Below, in pieces: positions 8,519-17,236 of a stretch of DNA of 64,000 nucleotides; the first letter of the stretch is position 1, and every line of letters begins with the position of its first letter. Origin of the DNA: Alcaligenaceae bacterium CGII-47 (GTDB taxonomy: Bacteria; Pseudomonadota; Gammaproteobacteria; Burkholderiales; Burkholderiaceae_B); assembly GCA_019166125.1 (NCBI GenBank), contig JAHTBO010000001.1:349066-413065 (forward strand), given 5' to 3'. Below the pieces are notes generated by a model. The model had not been told where the DNA came from. It worked only from the letters and a program-made list of their open reading frames with translations, and searched no databases. The position numbers and the translations under genes were made by a program.

Positions 8519-8543
8519 ATATAAACTGCCTGTGAGTCGAGCG

Positions 8544-10127
8544 ATGAGTGAGGATATTCCAGTTAGTGGTCGTGAGTACGTCTTAAACGATACCGATACG
8601 ATTGTGCTGGCTACCGACCTCGAGGGGCGGATAACTTATGTTAACGAAGACTTCATCAGAATCAGCGGGCATACCCGAGAAGAGTTGATTGGTTCCCAAC
8701 AAAGTATCCTGCGCTATCCGGGGATGCCGCGCGAGCCTTTTGCTGATTTGATGCGTACGGTCAGACAAGGCAAGGCTTGGACTGGTTTGCTTAAAAACCG
8801 CTGCAAGAATGGCGATCATTATTGGGTTGAGATCAACGCTGCGCCAATCTTTGGCCCGGATGGGATCAGGGGCTTCACCTCTGTGCGCACGCGGCCTAGC
8901 CGCGAACGTGTGGCGTATGCCGATGAGGCATATCAGGCGATGGCAAGGGGCAATAAGCGGATACGGATTGTTGAGGGTGGAATCGTCGAAGGGGGTAGGC
9001 TGAGGGCTTGCGCGCTGCGTGACGTATCCATACGCACCCGAACAATGGCTTACGCCGGCGTCATGGGCTTATGTTTTATTTTGCTTGGGTGGGAGGGCTG
9101 GTCTGCGGCGTCGCGCTTCACCTTGTCGGGTTTGAGCCTGGGATTGGCCATGCTAGGTGCCTGGGCTCTCTATCGTGGCATTATCGGACCGCTGCAGCGT
9201 ATGCGTGCGGATGTCGAACTCTTGAGTGCGAGCAACCTCTCTGGACATATTCAGGTCGCGAGTTGCGCTGAGCTGGCGGATCTAGCTCATGGCCTGCGTA
9301 TCTTGCAAATCAATACCAAGCTGCTGATTGTTCAGATCAAGGAATCGGCCCGCATTGTGGTACAGGGCGTGCGCGAGATTGCCGAGGGGAATAGTGATCT
9401 GTCGCAGCGCACCGATTCCCAGGCAAGTTCCCTAGAGCAGACAGCAGCTTCGATTGAGGAGCTGGCAAGCACGGTTAAACAAAACGCCGAGCATGCGGTG
9501 CAGGCGAGTGATCTGGCGGTCGATTCAGCTGCGCAGGTCTTGCAAAGCGAGGCCTCCATGCAGCGTGCGGTAGAGACCATGGGGACGATACAGGCCAGCT
9601 CGCACAGAATTGCAGATATTATTGGCGTTATCAATAGTATTGCGTTTCAGACGAATATTCTAGCGCTGAACGCGGCCGTTGAGGCAGCGCGTGCCGGCGA
9701 GGAGGGACGCGGCTTTGCGGTGGTTGCCGCCGAGGTACGCAGCCTCGCTCAGCGCACCACCGATGCTGCCAAGGAAATCGAAACCCTGGTTACGGAATCC
9801 GTCGAGCACATCAGCGCAGGCTCCGCGCTGGTTGATGAGGCAGGTCGGATATCTGGTTTAACACGAGAGTCGGTGCAGCATTTTGCCACCATCGTGCATG
9901 ATATCGCCGCAGCCAGTCGTGAACAGGGACAGGGGATTGATCAGGTGAATATTGCGATCACCGAGATTGATGGTGCAACACGTAGCAATGCTGCCGCCGT
10001 GGCCCAAGCTGCCGTCGCGGCAGGTAATATTCACCATCAGGCACAAAAGCTCAATAAGCTGGTCGATTCCTTTAGACTTCTTGAATCATCGGCGCAGGAT
10101 AGACTTGGCGAACCGTCTCTCGGATAA
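8544..10127 (+). CDS. Aer-like methyl-accepting chemotaxis protein with N-terminal PAS domain
   Basis: This is an energy/redox-type chemoreceptor of 527 residues. A cytoplasmic PAS domain (about residues 12-120) contains the Aer-like stretch RYPGMPREPFADL and KNGDHYW. Two membrane spans with a very short loop lie around 168-215, followed by a HAMP-like segment. The long coiled-coil signalling domain has the hairpin tip FQTNILALNAAVEAARAGEEG. There is no periplasmic sensor and no C-terminal methyltransferase-tether pentapeptide. The ATG at 8544 is chosen over an upstream TTG that would overlap the previous gene; neither has a strong ribosome site. It is encoded between two aromatic-catabolism units, which fits behavioural responses to metabolism of these substrates. 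Its last 56 bp overlap the convergent LysR gene. Confidence 0.87.
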   Translation: MSEDIPVSGREYVLNDTDTIVLATDLEGRITYVNEDFIRISGHTREELIGSQQSILRYPGMPREPFADLMRTVRQGKAWTGLLKNRCKNGDHYWVEINAAPIFGPDGIRGFTSVRTRPSRERVAYADEAYQAMARGNKRIRIVEGGIVEGGRLRACALRDVSIRTRTMAYAGVMGLCFILLGWEGWSAASRFTLSGLSLGLAMLGAWALYRGIIGPLQRMRADVELLSASNLSGHIQVASCAELADLAHGLRILQINTKLLIVQIKESARIVVQGVREIAEGNSDLSQRTDSQASSLEQTAASIEELASTVKQNAEHAVQASDLAVDSAAQVLQSEASMQRAVETMGTIQASSHRIADIIGVINSIAFQTNILALNAAVEAARAGEEGRGFAVVAAEVRSLAQRTTDAAKEIETLVTESVEHISAGSALVDEAGRISGLTRESVQHFATIVHDIAAASREQGQGIDQVNIAITEIDGATRSNAAAVAQAAVAAGNIHHQAQKLNKLVDSFRLLESSAQDRLGEPSLG

Positions 10128-10986
10128 GTCCGACCATGGCATTTTGTGTCAGAGTACTGATGCGCGCTGATGCGGTCGCTAGGCACAGACGACTCAATAG
10201 CTCGGGTTGCACAATAGGCTGGATTTGGTAGGCCGCAGGGCGCGATGACGTGATGACGGCATGGCGGGTCAGTACAGCGTATCCTGCGCCATCGGCAACC
10301 AGATCAAGGATCGCAGGCACACTATCAATTTCCAGGCTGATACGGGGCTTGCAGCCGATCAGCGACATCTTGGATTCGAGCAGCATGCGTACAGTGTGTG
10401 GACGGTTCGGGATAATCAATGGAATCGTCGCGAGTGCACTTAGCATCACAGGTGCGGTGATCGGGTTTTCGGTGCGTGCGCCGATCAGGTAGAGACTTTC
10501 AGAGGTGAGTGGGCTGAAGTCCAGTTCGGGTGAGGGCATCGGGTTATAGAGCAGTGCGATATCCAGACGACCCGCCAACAACCATTCCTGCATGACAAAA
10601 GACAAGCCTTCGCTGATTGACAGTGTCGCGCTGGGTAAGCGTTTGCGGAAGGCACGGGTCAGTTCAACCGTCATCATCTTGGAGGGGCTCGGAGCGATTC
10701 CGACGGCGACACGGCCCGCCAGAGCACCGCGCACCCGGCCTAGGTCTTCTTTGGCGCGTTCGACTTGGTGCAGGATCCCTCGGCAGTGCTCTAGCAGCAG
10801 CTTACCCGCCTCGGTCGTGGTCACGCCTCGTCCATTGCGATTCAGTAGGGTCTGGCGCAATTCCACCTCTAACATCCGTACCTGACGACTGAGCGCAGGT
10901 TGAGCGATGTTCAGGACACGGGAAGCATGCGTAAAACTACCGAGTTCAGCGACCCGTAAAAAGTATTCTAATTGCTTGAGGTCCAT
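10072..10986 (-). CDS. LysR-family transcriptional regulator, probable regulator of the pmd operon
   Basis: This is a 304-residue LysR-type regulator. The N-terminal winged helix-turn-helix covers residues 1-60 (LEYFLRVAELGSFTHASRVL, then QPALSRQVRMLE) and is followed by a linker helix and a periplasmic-binding-like effector domain. It is transcribed divergently from pmdU with a 109-bp gap, the standard arrangement for a LysR activator of the neighbouring operon. That gap holds an ATATCA-TTT-TGATAT inverted repeat and a 13-bp element also found upstream of the aldo/keto reductase gene. The effector may be protocatechuate, 4-hydroxybenzoate or a pathway intermediate. Its 3' end overlaps the chemoreceptor gene by 56 bp. 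The family is certain; the regulon is inferred. Confidence 0.88.
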   Translation of the reverse strand: MDLKQLEYFLRVAELGSFTHASRVLNIAQPALSRQVRMLEVELRQTLLNRNGRGVTTTEAGKLLLEHCRGILHQVERAKEDLGRVRGALAGRVAVGIAPSPSKMMTVELTRAFRKRLPSATLSISEGLSFVMQEWLLAGRLDIALLYNPMPSPELDFSPLTSESLYLIGARTENPITAPVMLSALATIPLIIPNRPHTVRMLLESKMSLIGCKPRISLEIDSVPAILDLVADGAGYAVLTRHAVITSSRPAAYQIQPIVQPELLSRLCLATASARISTLTQNAMVGLIRETVRQVYPAPMIQEV

Positions 10987-11023
10987 ACCTTCTCATCATT
11001 ATCGGCATGTTAACCAATCAATC

Positions 11024-11048
11024 ATATCATTTTGATATAGCTGATAGT
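11024..11048. promoter_or_regulatory. Candidate LysR operator between the regulator gene and pmdU
   Basis: ATATCA-TTT-TGATAT (11024-11038) is an interrupted palindrome. It runs into TATAGCTGATAGT (11036-11048), the 13-bp element repeated at 6547-6559. Its position about 50 bp upstream of the predicted transcription start fits a LysR activator site. Confidence 0.5.
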
Positions 11049-11061
11049 CTATGATAAGTCT

Positions 11062-11090
11062 TTTATTGTGCGTCGCTTCTATCCATAATG
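11062..11090 (+). promoter_or_regulatory. Predicted pmd operon promoter, probably leaderless
   Basis: A weak -35 (TTTATT, 11062-11067) lies 17 bp before CATAAT (11085-11090). The predicted start of transcription coincides with the pmdU ATG at 11096, which has no ribosome-binding site. The poor -35 fits a promoter needing an activator. Confidence 0.5.
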
Positions 11091-11095
11091 ACAGA

Positions 11096-12232
11096 ATGCA
11101 AACAGCCATCCCAACTTCATTCATGCGCGGCGGTACGTCGCGTGGCCCGTTTTTTCTGGAAACGGATTTACCCGCCGATGTAGCGGTGCGTGACCGCGTA
11201 TTGCTTGCGGTGATGGGTTCACCCGATAAACGGCAGATCGACGGCTTGGGCGGTGCCCATCCCTTGACCAGCAAGGTCGGGATCGTACGCCGCAGCACGA
11301 CAGCGGGTGTTGATGTGGACTTCTTGTTCGCTCAGTTACAGCCCGAGCAGGATACCGTCGATACCACACCAAATTGCGGAAATATGCTCGCAGCGGTTGT
11401 GCCCTTTGCGCTAGAGCGCGGCTTGATCGAGGCCTCTGGCGACGAGACCACGGTGCGGGTGCTTACGCTCAATACGGGCATGCAGTGTGATATTACGGTG
11501 CAAACACCAATGACGCCCCAGGGGCGCGAAGTACGCTATGACGGTGAGGCACGCATAGACGGTGTGCCGGGTGCCTCGGCCCCCATCACAATCAACTTTC
11601 TGGATACAGCGGGTTCGGTGTGTGCTGGTCTGTTGCCGACAGGACAAGTGTGCGACAAGGTGCATATCGAGCCCTTGGCGGGGCAGGAGGAATTCGAGCC
11701 CTTTGATATTGCGGTGACGTGTATCGACAATGGTATGCCAATGGTGCTGTTTCGGGCGGCAGATATGGGGTGCACTGGCTACGAGACCCCGGCGCAGTTG
11801 AACGCCAATATAGCGCTTAAGGCGCGTATAGAGGCCTTGCGTTTGCACACGGGGAAATTGATGGGGCTAGGCGATGTGAGCAAATTGAACTACCCCAAGA
11901 TGACCTTGATTGCCGCACCGCAGGCGGGCGGCAGCGTGAGCACGCGCTGCTTTATTCCTCACGTGTGTCATGAGGCGGTCGGCGTGCTGGGTGCCGTGAC
12001 GATTGGTACGGCCTGCGTACTCGATGGCTCGATCACTCAGGGGATTGCTGTGGTGCCCGAGGGCCTGCGTAAAACCCTCTCCATTGAACACCCTAGCGGT
12101 GAGTTCAGTGTGGAATTGGGGCTTGACCCCTCAGATACCCAAAAGGTCACCCGAGCGGCGTTGCTGCGCACGGCACGCTTGATCATGCGTGGCGAGGTCA
12201 TGATTCCCTCGACTATTTGGACTAATCTCTAG
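11096..12232 (+). CDS. pmdU: 4-oxalomesaconate tautomerase (GalD/PmdU, PrpF family)
   Basis: This is a cofactor-free isomerase of 378 residues that interconverts the keto and enol forms of 4-oxalomesaconate before hydration. The PrpF/GalD family pattern is clear: SFMRGGTSRGPFF near the start, VMGSPDKRQIDGLGGAHPLTSK, a central NCGNMLAAV, and the C-terminal SFIPH-type region (CFIPHVCHEAVGVLGAV) and EHPSGEF. These blocks align well with Pseudomonas GalD. The ATG at 11096 is chosen because the family starts a few residues before the RGGTS motif; the longer frame from 11051 would overlap the promoter. It is the first gene of a 12-gene operon in the order pmdU-E-F-D-A-B-C, as in Comamonas but without the pmdK permease. 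Confidence 0.9.
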   Translation: MQTAIPTSFMRGGTSRGPFFLETDLPADVAVRDRVLLAVMGSPDKRQIDGLGGAHPLTSKVGIVRRSTTAGVDVDFLFAQLQPEQDTVDTTPNCGNMLAAVVPFALERGLIEASGDETTVRVLTLNTGMQCDITVQTPMTPQGREVRYDGEARIDGVPGASAPITINFLDTAGSVCAGLLPTGQVCDKVHIEPLAGQEEFEPFDIAVTCIDNGMPMVLFRAADMGCTGYETPAQLNANIALKARIEALRLHTGKLMGLGDVSKLNYPKMTLIAAPQAGGSVSTRCFIPHVCHEAVGVLGAVTIGTACVLDGSITQGIAVVPEGLRKTLSIEHPSGEFSVELGLDPSDTQKVTRAALLRTARLIMRGEVMIPSTIWTNL

Positions 12233-12252
12233 ACTGACAGGATGTGTTTGAT

Positions 12253-13296
12253 ATGAGCAGAGAACCTTTGATTATCGATTGCCACGGTCATTACACCACG
12301 GCACCTGAAGCACTGGCGCACTGGCGTGAGCGTCAGATTGCAGGGATCAAGAATCCATCCGAGATGCCCGCCGCCTCCGAGCTGCGTATTAGCGATGATG
12401 AGTTACGCGAATCGATCGAGAAAAATCAGCTCCGGCTGATGCGTGAGCGCGGCTCGGATTTGACGATTTTTTCGCCTCGAGCGAGCTTCATGGCACACCA
12501 CATCGGCGATTTTCAGGTATCGAGCACTTGGTCTGCCATTTGTAATGAGCTATGCCATCGGGTCGCCGAACTGTACCCCGAGCACTTTGCAACGGCAGCC
12601 ATGCTGCCGCAGTCGCCCGGAGTTGATCCGGCGACCTGCATCCCAGAGCTCGAAAAGTGTGTCAAGGAATATGGCGCAGTCGGCATCAATCTGAATCCTG
12701 ATCCATCGGGCGGTCACTGGACCTCGCCACCACTCTCGGATCGCTCTTGGTACCCGATTTATGAAAAAATGATCGAGTACGACATCCCTGCGATGGTTCA
12801 TGTCTCGACAAGCTGCAATGCCTGCTTCCATACGACTGGTGCACATTATCTGAACGCGGATACGACGGCATTTATGCAGTGCCTGACCTCGGATCTATTC
12901 AAAGATTTCCCGACACTGCGATTTATCGTCCCGCATGGTGGCGGCGCGGTGCCTTATCACTGGGGCCGTTTCCGTGGTCTCGCGCAGGCGCTGGGTAAGC
13001 CTTTGCTCGATGAGCATCTGCTAAACAACATCTATTTTGATACCTGCGTGTATCACCAGCCCGGCATTGATCTGCTTACCAAGGTCATTCCGGTCAAAAA
13101 CGTCCTGTTCGCCTCCGAGATGATTGGTGCGGTGCGCGGCATCGATCCAGAGACCGGGCATTATTTCGATGACACCAAACGCTATATAGAGGCTGCCACG
13201 ACGCTGACTGAAGAGGATCGCTTCCAGATCTACGAAGGCAATGCGCGGCGCGTGTTTCCTCGACTGGATGTCGCCCTGAGCGCCCGTGGTCGATAG
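12253..13296 (+). CDS. pmdE: 4-oxalomesaconate hydratase (LigJ/PmdE)
   Basis: This is a metal-dependent hydratase of the amidohydrolase superfamily, 347 residues, converting 4-oxalomesaconate to 4-carboxy-4-hydroxy-2-oxoadipate. The metal motif DCHGHY lies at the N-terminus, with the conserved histidine in [14 protein letters not shown] and the late acidic region [12 protein letters not shown]. The ATG at 12253 is preferred; a GTG nine bases upstream is also in frame, and AGGA at 12238-12241 could serve either. It sits between the tautomerase and the aldolase genes, matching its place in the pathway. Length and motifs agree with LigJ proteins, so the assignment is strong. Confidence 0.92.
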   Translation: MSREPLIIDCHGHYTTAPEALAHWRERQIAGIKNPSEMPAASELRISDDELRESIEKNQLRLMRERGSDLTIFSPRASFMAHHIGDFQVSSTWSAICNELCHRVAELYPEHFATAAMLPQSPGVDPATCIPELEKCVKEYGAVGINLNPDPSGGHWTSPPLSDRSWYPIYEKMIEYDIPAMVHVSTSCNACFHTTGAHYLNADTTAFMQCLTSDLFKDFPTLRFIVPHGGGAVPYHWGRFRGLAQALGKPLLDEHLLNNIYFDTCVYHQPGIDLLTKVIPVKNVLFASEMIGAVRGIDPETGHYFDDTKRYIEAATTLTEEDRFQIYEGNARRVFPRLDVALSARGR

Positions 13297-13327
13297 TCGA
13301 CCGAATGCTTTGAATGAGGAGTTGATA

Positions 13328-14023
13328 ATGACGATATCGTTGAATAATCTGGGGATTGTCCATCGGACGATTCAGCGCGCTGATCCGGCTGCGGTAGCGC
13401 TTCTGTCCAAGTTCGGTGTGGCGACGCTGCATGAGGCCATGGGTCGTGTTGGACTGATGAAGACTTATATGCGCCCAATCTATAAGGGTGCACGCATGTG
13501 CGGTACGGCCGTGACGGTCCTTCTGCAGCCTGGGGATAACTGGATGTTGCATGTGGCGGCCGAGCAGATCAAGCCGGGTGATGTCGTCGTGGCAGCATGC
13601 ACCACGGACAATATGGATGGGTTCTTTGGTGATTTGTTGGCGACTTCGTTCAAGGCGCGCGGTGCGCATGGCCTGATCATCGATGGCGGTGTGCGTGATG
13701 TGGACACGCTAGAGGAGATGGATTTTCCCGTTTTCAGTCGAGCGATCAACGCTAAGGGCACGGTTAAGGGCACTTTGGGCTCCGTGAATATTCCGATCGT
13801 CTGTGCGGGTGCCCAAGTGATGCCAGGTGACGTGGTGGTGGCAGATGTGGATGGCGTTGTGATTATTCCGGCAGCGGTGGCAGGTGAGGTGGCAGCTCGT
13901 GCTCAGGCGCGTGAGGACAATGAGGGCGCTAAACGTGACGTATTTGCGTCGGGTGTGCTAGGTCTGGATTACTACAAGATGCGCGAAGGCCTCGAAAAAG
14001 CCGGCCTGAAGTACATAGACTAA
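13328..14023 (+). CDS. pmdF: 4-carboxy-4-hydroxy-2-oxoadipate aldolase (LigK/PmdF)
   Basis: This is a class II-type pyruvate aldolase with an RraA-like fold, 231 residues, catalysing the last step that yields pyruvate and oxaloacetate. Signature segments are [11 protein letters not shown] near the start, [12 protein letters not shown] and [10 protein letters not shown], the last containing the conserved Arg-Asp used for substrate and metal binding. A GAGGAG site at 13316-13321 supports the ATG at 13328; the frame opening at 13286 would overlap pmdE and is rejected. It lies 31 bp after pmdE and 11 bp before pmdD. Relatives also cleave 4-hydroxy-4-methyl-2-oxoglutarate, a likely side activity. 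Confidence 0.92.
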   Translation: MTISLNNLGIVHRTIQRADPAAVALLSKFGVATLHEAMGRVGLMKTYMRPIYKGARMCGTAVTVLLQPGDNWMLHVAAEQIKPGDVVVAACTTDNMDGFFGDLLATSFKARGAHGLIIDGGVRDVDTLEEMDFPVFSRAINAKGTVKGTLGSVNIPIVCAGAQVMPGDVVVADVDGVVIIPAAVAGEVAARAQAREDNEGAKRDVFASGVLGLDYYKMREGLEKAGLKYID

Positions 14024-14034
14024 GGATGCTATAG

Positions 14035-14964
14035 ATGAGCAACGCGACACACGCCAAGGAAATATTTACCAAGACCCCCGGCTGGCTGGACTTCTATGAT
14101 GGTCCCAGTACACCGCGTTTCAAGGTGCCTGCAGGGGCGGTGGATGCACATTGTCATGTGTTCGGGCCTGGTGCGGTTTTTCCTTACGCACCACAGCGCA
14201 AGTACACGCCTTGTGATGCCCCCAAGGAAATGCTGTTTGCCTTGCGTGATCACTTGGGTTTCGATAAAAACGTCATTGTGCAGGCAACTTGCCATGGCAC
14301 GGATAACCGGGCCCTGGTGGATGCATTGCGTGCCTCGGATGGGCGTGCACGTGGAGTAGCCACCGTTTCGCGTGATGTGAGCGATGCTGAACTGTTGGCC
14401 ATGCATGAGGCGGGTGTGCGCGCGACGCGTTTTAATTTCGTCAAGCGCCTGGCGGATTTTACGCCGCGTGAGGTTCTGGCTGACATTGCAGGGCGGATCG
14501 CTCCGCTTGGCTGGCACGTCGTGGTGTATTTTGAGGCGCAGGATTTGCCTGAGCTATATGATTTTTTTACAGCACTACCCACCCAGGTCGTGGTCGATCA
14601 CATGGGTCGCCCGGATGTTACCAAGCCTGTAGATGGCCCTGAATTTGAATTATTTGTGCGTATGATGCGCGAACATGAAAATATCTGGAGCAAGGTCAGT
14701 TGCCCAGAGCGTCTGAGCCAATCGGGGCCCCCGGCGCTAAATGGCGAACAGCAGGCCTATCGCGACGTGGTACCGTTTGCGAGACATCTGGTCGAGGCCT
14801 TCCCTGATCGTGTTTTATGGGGGACGGATTGGCCCCATCCTAATCTGAAATCACACATGCCCGATGATGGTCTACTGGTCGACCATATCCCGCATATCGC
14901 CCCGACTGCAGCTTTGCAGCAAAAACTGCTGGTCGATAATCCGACCCGTTTGTATTGGAGGTGA
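14035..14964 (+). CDS. pmdD: 2-pyrone-4,6-dicarboxylate lactonase (LigI/PmdD)
   Basis: This is an amidohydrolase-superfamily lactonase of 309 residues that opens 2-pyrone-4,6-dicarboxylate to 4-oxalomesaconate. The HxH motif is seen in VDAHCHVFGPG (about residues 36-46), VVDHMGRPD supplies a conserved histidine, and VLWGTDWPHPN carries the catalytic aspartate. All match LigI. Unlike most amidohydrolases, LigI works without a required metal, which I take from knowledge of the family. It lies between the aldolase and the dioxygenase subunit genes with very short gaps (11 and 3 bp), so it is part of the same polycistronic unit. Confidence 0.93.
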   Translation: MSNATHAKEIFTKTPGWLDFYDGPSTPRFKVPAGAVDAHCHVFGPGAVFPYAPQRKYTPCDAPKEMLFALRDHLGFDKNVIVQATCHGTDNRALVDALRASDGRARGVATVSRDVSDAELLAMHEAGVRATRFNFVKRLADFTPREVLADIAGRIAPLGWHVVVYFEAQDLPELYDFFTALPTQVVVDHMGRPDVTKPVDGPEFELFVRMMREHENIWSKVSCPERLSQSGPPALNGEQQAYRDVVPFARHLVEAFPDRVLWGTDWPHPNLKSHMPDDGLLVDHIPHIAPTAALQQKLLVDNPTRLYWR

Positions 14965-14967
14965 ATT

Positions 14968-15363
14968 ATGTCACTGAATAAACCCTATACCGATATTCCA
15001 GGCACGATCATATTTGATGCCGAGCAGTCGCGTCTGGGCTATCACTTGAATCAGTTCTGCATGTCGCTCATGAAGGCAGAGAATCGCGAGCGCTTTAAGG
15101 CTGATGAACGCGCCTATCTGGACGAGTGGCCCATGACCGAAGAGCAAAAGCAGGGCGTGCTCACTCGTGACCTGAACCGCTGCCTGGCCGCTGGGGGAAA
15201 TATTTACTTTCTCGCCAAACTCGGTGCGACCGATGGACGTTCGTTCCAGTATATGGCTGCGAGCATGACGGGGATGACGCAAGAGGCGTACGCTGCCATG
15301 ATGAAGGCGGGCGGGCGCAGCGTCGAAGGTAATCGCAGAATTGGAGAGCACAAGAATGGCTAA
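14968..15363 (+). CDS. pmdA: Protocatechuate 4,5-dioxygenase alpha subunit
   Basis: This is the small subunit of the ring-cleavage enzyme, 131 residues. It has the canonical LigA features: DIPGTIIFDAEQSRLGYHLN, then AGGNIYFLAKLGATDGRSFQ and MTGMTQEAY. It packs over the active-site entrance of the beta subunit and is needed for full activity in characterised LigAB enzymes. TGGAGG immediately upstream overlaps the end of pmdD. Its last codons overlap the pmdB start by 8 bp, so the two subunits are translationally coupled. Compared with the paralogue at 2601 this copy is the standard one, and it is the expected protocatechuate enzyme of the pathway. Confidence 0.93.
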   Translation: MSLNKPYTDIPGTIIFDAEQSRLGYHLNQFCMSLMKAENRERFKADERAYLDEWPMTEEQKQGVLTRDLNRCLAAGGNIYFLAKLGATDGRSFQYMAASMTGMTQEAYAAMMKAGGRSVEGNRRIGEHKNG

Positions 15364-16225
15364 GCAACATGCGCGAATCAGCGCCAGTGTGTATACCTCC
15401 CACGTACCCGCTATCGGGGCAGCACTCGATCTGGGTAAGGCCGCCGAGCCATACTGGGCGCCGTTGTTTGCAGGGTATGAAACGTCCAAACAATGGTTAC
15501 GTGATAACACGCCAGATGTGATTTTTCTGGTCTTTAATGATCACGCCACAGCATTCAGCCTGGATATGATCCCCACCTTTGCTATTGGCTGCGCCGAGTC
15601 CTATGAGCCCGCTGATGAAGGCTGGGGGCGGCGCCCTGTGCCGACGGTGATCGGCCATCCAGAGCTCGCTGCCCATATTGCTCAATCGGTGATTCAGCAG
15701 GATTTTGACCTGACTATTGTCAATAAGATGGATGTGGATCATGGTTTGACCGTGCCCTTATCCTTAATGTGCGGACAGCCAGAGGCTTGGCCGTGTCCGG
15801 TGATTCCCTTTGCGGTTAACGTGGTGCAGTATCCGGTGCCATCTGGACGCCGCTGTTTTGAGCTAGGTCGTGCTATCCGGCGTGCGGTCGAGGCCTATGA
15901 TCGGCCACTGAATGTGCAGATATGGGGTACGGGTGGCATGAGCCACCAGTTGCAAGGTCCGCGTGCTGGCCTGATCAATAGCGCCTTCGATCAGGCCTTT
16001 TTGGATCGTATGATTGCCGATCCGCAGGCACAGGCGGATGTGCCGCACATCGAATATGTGCGTGAGGCCGGATCCGAGGGGATTGAATTAGTGATGTGGC
16101 TGGTGGCGCGCGGTGCCATGGCCGATGCGGCTGGTGGGCCTGCGCCGCATGTTTTTCATCGCTTTTATCATGTGCCCGCCTCGAACACGGCGGTTGGACA
16201 TCTGATCTTGGAGGAACAAAAATAA
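15356..16225 (+). CDS. pmdB: Protocatechuate 4,5-dioxygenase beta subunit
   Basis: This is the catalytic Fe(II) subunit, 289 residues, cleaving protocatechuate between C4 and C5 to 4-carboxy-2-hydroxymuconate-6-semialdehyde. Iron ligands correspond to His16 (TSHVPAIG), His63 (FNDHATAF) and Glu244 (SEGIELVMWL); His129 (DVDHG) and His197 (GGMSHQLQGPRAG) are the other conserved active-site histidines. The sequence follows Sphingobium LigB closely (PTFAIGCAE, PADEGWG). GGAGA at 15343-15347 supports the ATG at 15356, inside the end of pmdA; an in-frame codon at 15341 is less likely. Its stop overlaps the pmdC start (TAATG). Confidence 0.95.
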   Translation: MAKQHARISASVYTSHVPAIGAALDLGKAAEPYWAPLFAGYETSKQWLRDNTPDVIFLVFNDHATAFSLDMIPTFAIGCAESYEPADEGWGRRPVPTVIGHPELAAHIAQSVIQQDFDLTIVNKMDVDHGLTVPLSLMCGQPEAWPCPVIPFAVNVVQYPVPSGRRCFELGRAIRRAVEAYDRPLNVQIWGTGGMSHQLQGPRAGLINSAFDQAFLDRMIADPQAQADVPHIEYVREAGSEGIELVMWLVARGAMADAAGGPAPHVFHRFYHVPASNTAVGHLILEEQK

Positions 16226-17181
16226 TGGCACGTACAATTAAGGTCGCTTTGGCGGGCGCGGGCGCATTTGGTATCAAGCATCTGGATGGCATCACCAAGA
16301 TCGATGGCGTAGAGGTCGTCTCCTTAGTAAGCCGTGATCTGGACAAAACCCGTAAAGTTGCCGATAAGTATGGCATTGCCCATGTCACGACGGATCTGAG
16401 TGCGTCCTTGGCGTTGCCCGAGGTCGAAGCGGTCATCCTGTGCACTCCGACACAGATGCATGCCGCGCAGGCCATGGCCTGTTTGCGTGCTGGTAAGCAC
16501 GTTCAAGTCGAGATCCCCATGGCCGACAAGCTGGCCGATGCGCAGGCGCTGGTCGCCTTGGCACAGCAGACCGGCAAAATTGCGATGTGCGGGCATACCC
16601 GACGCTTCAACCCCAGCCATCAGTATGTTCATCAACGCGTCATGAGGCGAGAGTTCAACATTCAGCAGATGGATGTGCAGACGTATTTCTTTCGGCGTAC
16701 CAATATGAACGCCTTGGGCGAGCCGCGTAGCTGGACGGATCACTTACTTTGGCATCACGCCGCACATACAGTGGATTTGTTTGCCTATCAGGCGAATAGC
16801 CCTGTCGTAGAGGCCCATGCCATGCAGGGGCCGATCCATCCGACCTTAGGTATCGCCATGGATATGTCGATCCAACTGAAGGCGGCGAATGGTGCAATCT
16901 GCACGCTCTCGCTTAGTTTCAATAACGATGGTCCCTTTGGTACGTACTTCCGCTATATCGGCGATACCGCGACCTACCTCGCTCGCTATGATGATCTATT
17001 CAATGGTAAGGATGAGCCCATCGACGTCAGCAAAGTGGATGTGTCCATGAACGGAATCGAATTGCAGGATCGTGAGTTTTTTGCTGCGATACGTGAGGGC
17101 CGTGAGCCTAACGCGAGCGTGGCACAAGTCTTGCCGTGTTATCAGGTACTGCATCAGCTCGAGCAACAGCTCAAAAAATAA
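16225..17181 (+). CDS. pmdC: 4-carboxy-2-hydroxymuconate-6-semialdehyde dehydrogenase (LigC/PmdC)
   Basis: This is an NADP-dependent dehydrogenase of the Gfo/Idh/MocA type, 318 residues, oxidising the cyclised ring-cleavage product to 2-pyrone-4,6-dicarboxylate. The Rossmann motif AGAGAFGIKH lies near residues 9-18, the EIPMADKLADA segment follows at about 95, and the family C-terminal domain contains LLWHHAAHTVDLF. The preceding GGAGG at 16210-16214 and a one-base overlap with the pmdB stop fix the ATG at 16225; an in-frame codon at 16096 lies inside pmdB and is rejected. It completes the enzymatic part of the operon, and the third SBP gene follows after 55 bp. Confidence 0.93.
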   Translation: MARTIKVALAGAGAFGIKHLDGITKIDGVEVVSLVSRDLDKTRKVADKYGIAHVTTDLSASLALPEVEAVILCTPTQMHAAQAMACLRAGKHVQVEIPMADKLADAQALVALAQQTGKIAMCGHTRRFNPSHQYVHQRVMRREFNIQQMDVQTYFFRRTNMNALGEPRSWTDHLLWHHAAHTVDLFAYQANSPVVEAHAMQGPIHPTLGIAMDMSIQLKAANGAICTLSLSFNNDGPFGTYFRYIGDTATYLARYDDLFNGKDEPIDVSKVDVSMNGIELQDREFFAAIREGREPNASVAQVLPCYQVLHQLEQQLKK

Positions 17182-17236
17182 GCCACATCGGGGCGCTTCC
17201 CCTCGTTATCTTTATAATAATTTCCGGAGAAACAAT

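Noticed and set aside
16096-16224. Upstream extension of pmdC into pmdB
   Set aside because: The extra residues are Cys/Trp-rich out-of-frame sequence from pmdB; the ATG at 16225 has a good GGAGG site and starts the Rossmann fold.
17189-17205. GGGGCGCTTCCCC hairpin between pmdC and SBP copy 3
   Set aside because: Only a 4-bp stem with no T-run; too weak to call a terminator.
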